Below, piece after piece: positions 62,475 to 64,000 of a stretch of 64,000 nt of DNA. The notes beneath the pieces were generated by a model. The model did not search any database, was not told where the DNA came from, and worked only from the letters and a program-made list of their open reading frames with translations. The number at the start of each line of letters is the position of its first letter. The stretch's first letter is position 1. The DNA is from Spisula solida (Eukaryota; Mollusca; Bivalvia; Venerida; Mactridae). Where the stretch lies: positions 5,766,001 to 5,830,000 of the forward strand of contig OX365948.1 of the NCBI GenBank assembly GCA_947247005.1, in the 5' to 3' direction. Made by a program: the position numbers and the translations under genes.

Positions 62475-63165
62475 ACTTAAGAAATAAAAAATCTGTTCGC
62501 GTTTATTGTCGGTGAATAAAACACGGGCAGGAGTTCGGATGCGGAAAATTAAATCACTCGTGCGTATCCGAACGAGTACCCGTGTTTTATTCACCGACAA
62601 TATACAAGAACAGAGTTTTTATTTCGATTCTAAATACGATAATATCCCGCACTATTTAACTGCGCGCATTCCATTTTCACCCATTTGACATTGAACATAA
62701 TTCCACGCTGAAATTGAGTGGCTTATTAGCTGGTACAATTACCTCCCTCGTTAATGAAAACGACCTTCGTAATTTTCTGAAGAAAATACCACATTTTAAA
62801 CATTGAAACAATTTTAATAACACGAGTATATGGTATCTATTTCATAAAATGAAAAATAAAATGAATTGATTATCAGAAGATTTAATAAAACTTGGTTTCT
62901 AGAGTATATTGGAGTTTCTAAAAATAGATGCGTCATAGCTGTAACACTGGATTCTCGTGCAACTCGCCTTGTCATCGTGACTCGTAGAAAATTTTACTAT
63001 AAAGTTTACGTTCATTCATTCATAAATATGTCACGTGATACTGGGCGTAAATAGAAACAGCCAATTTGATAGGTATGTTTTATGGGGGTAATAATACATT
63101 GTTAGGTCCGCTCTATATTTAAACGATTAATCCGCAGATCGTGTTAGAATTAGAGTGTTATATAA
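62475..63165 (+). repeat. Dispersed repeat, copy 2
   Basis: Homologous to 41425-42238, lacking the extra internal segment. The 5' part forms a long hairpin: ATTGTCGGTGAATAAAACAC at about 62507 against its reverse complement near 62581-62602. Frames at 62506-62688 and 62866-63054 fall inside the repeat and are not supported as genes. Confidence 0.75.
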
Positions 63166-64000
63166 GTGTATACACGGTTGCGACATAATTATAGGAAACT
63201 AGGCATTTAGGCTGTAAAATTGCCATTCGATCCAAATACATTACAGTAAACAACAGGCGAGCAAAGGATATTCGGAAGCTAATTAAGTTTGTCGGTTATT
63301 CAAAGAAGTGTCCACAAGATGTACGTACACAAGTATGGACATAAGGAAAACCACCAAGACGAACCAACAAGGGAAGGCACGTTACAAGCTGAACAAAGAC
63401 CAGAACAGTCAAAAAAGTCGCAAGGACAACCATCGAATGAACAAAAAAAACATCAAAAATGCACAGTGACAAACACGCCGACTCGCCCTATCAAAGTCGG
63501 CATCATCTAGACAATATTTATAAAAATGAGTAATGTGTGTGGTGTTTATATTGTGGTGGGTTTGCCCTGTTTGGTTTGTGTTATGACCCGGTGTCCGGTG
63601 TTTCCGACAGTCTTCATAGTAAGACTTTGTCAGAGCCTTGCCCCATGTTCACCAGAAACACTTGATCATTGCACGCATGTTAACATGCGTGATCATTGTT
63701 AGAAGGTCGGTGAAGTTGGCTGTTGTAAGTTGTTGAAGTGAAGTCAAAAATATCAACATCTGACAGAAGTAAACTCAGTATTGATCTCAGAAGCGAAGTC
63801 AAATTGAAAAAAATAATGGACAGCTGACAGAGGTGGACTTTCAAGTGAACTCAAAATTGAAGTCAAATTTGAAAGAACAGTGTGAACTCGGAGTGAAGTC
63901 AAAATTTAAAATTAAAGTTTAAGAATGTGCTGACAGTGTAAGCTTTCCTTAAGACACATGCATCATAGGTCGCTGTTTGCCACTTTGTTAGAAGCAAAGC
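63166..64000. other. Terminal stretch, no firm gene
   Basis: A 73-codon frame (63289-63510) is Lys/Gln/His-rich and hydrophilic without a domain. ACGCATGTTAACATGCGT, an 18-bp perfect palindrome, lies near 63672-63690, flanked by TGATCATTG-type repeats. GAAGTCAAA recurs irregularly through 63735-63905. Confidence 0.4.

Overview
This window looks like nuclear DNA of an invertebrate animal, most likely a bivalve mollusc. It is AT-rich and gene-poor, has GT-AG introns, and is packed with non-LTR retrotransposon pieces ending in AATAAA plus a tri- or tetranucleotide tail, short inverted-repeat elements, and 100-180 bp tandem arrays of a style I associate with lophotrochozoan genomes. The species assignment is inference. 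Only two host genes can be supported, both on the minus strand.

The main result is a split gene that no single open frame shows. Exon 1 (35745-35810, signal peptide), exon 2 (34717-34849) and exon 3 (10890-11095, with an AATAAA signal 34 bases after the stop) have GT/AG borders and matching phases. Joined, they predict a 134-residue secreted protein with ten cysteines in the order C-x5-C-x4-CC ... C-x9-C-x9-C-x-C-x5-C ... C. That order resembles the colipase fold of prokineticins, astakines and the C-terminal dickkopf domain. Its second intron would be 23.6 kb, and about 89% of it is one giant inverted repeat (12938-33918). Both arms are a satellite with a 65-bp monomer and 130-bp dimer, plus 325-bp and 1560-bp higher-order units. 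The arms flank a spacer of about 7.7 kb that holds a 3659-bp DNA transposon (61-bp terminal inverted repeats, AATAT target duplication). Inside that transposon are a 297-bp MITE (TAA duplication) and a 169-bp tandem array. Another 104-bp array abuts the right arm.

Layout: 1-2265, LINE remnant on the minus strand with one in-frame stop. 2464-5768, LINE on the plus strand with intact reverse transcriptase, 5'-degenerate, tail (CTTA)n. 5769-10850, AT-rich intergenic DNA with a cluster of four TGACGTCA sites and a LINE 3' end. 10851-35810, the ten-cysteine gene. 35811-44394, minisatellites (23 bp x 26; 43 bp x 11.5 carrying E-box and AP-1 motifs), a tRNA-derived SINE and several MITE-like elements. 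44395-55090, tandem arrays, foldback repeats, a TTAA-flanked MITE and decayed LINE pieces. 57214-58992, an intronless gene for a secreted Ser/Thr-rich mucin-like protein with a C-terminal EGF-like module. 60806-61996, a (CATAC)115 tract, the 3' end of the same LINE family as at 2464-5768, then a (TTAC)118 tail. 62475-63165, a second copy of a dispersed repeat also present at 41425-42238.

The two host genes are about 21 kb apart, with nothing to show joint action. Both encode secreted products; everything else is repeat biology. Most other open frames here, including all those inside the satellite arms and the CATAC tract, are by-products of repeat periodicity.
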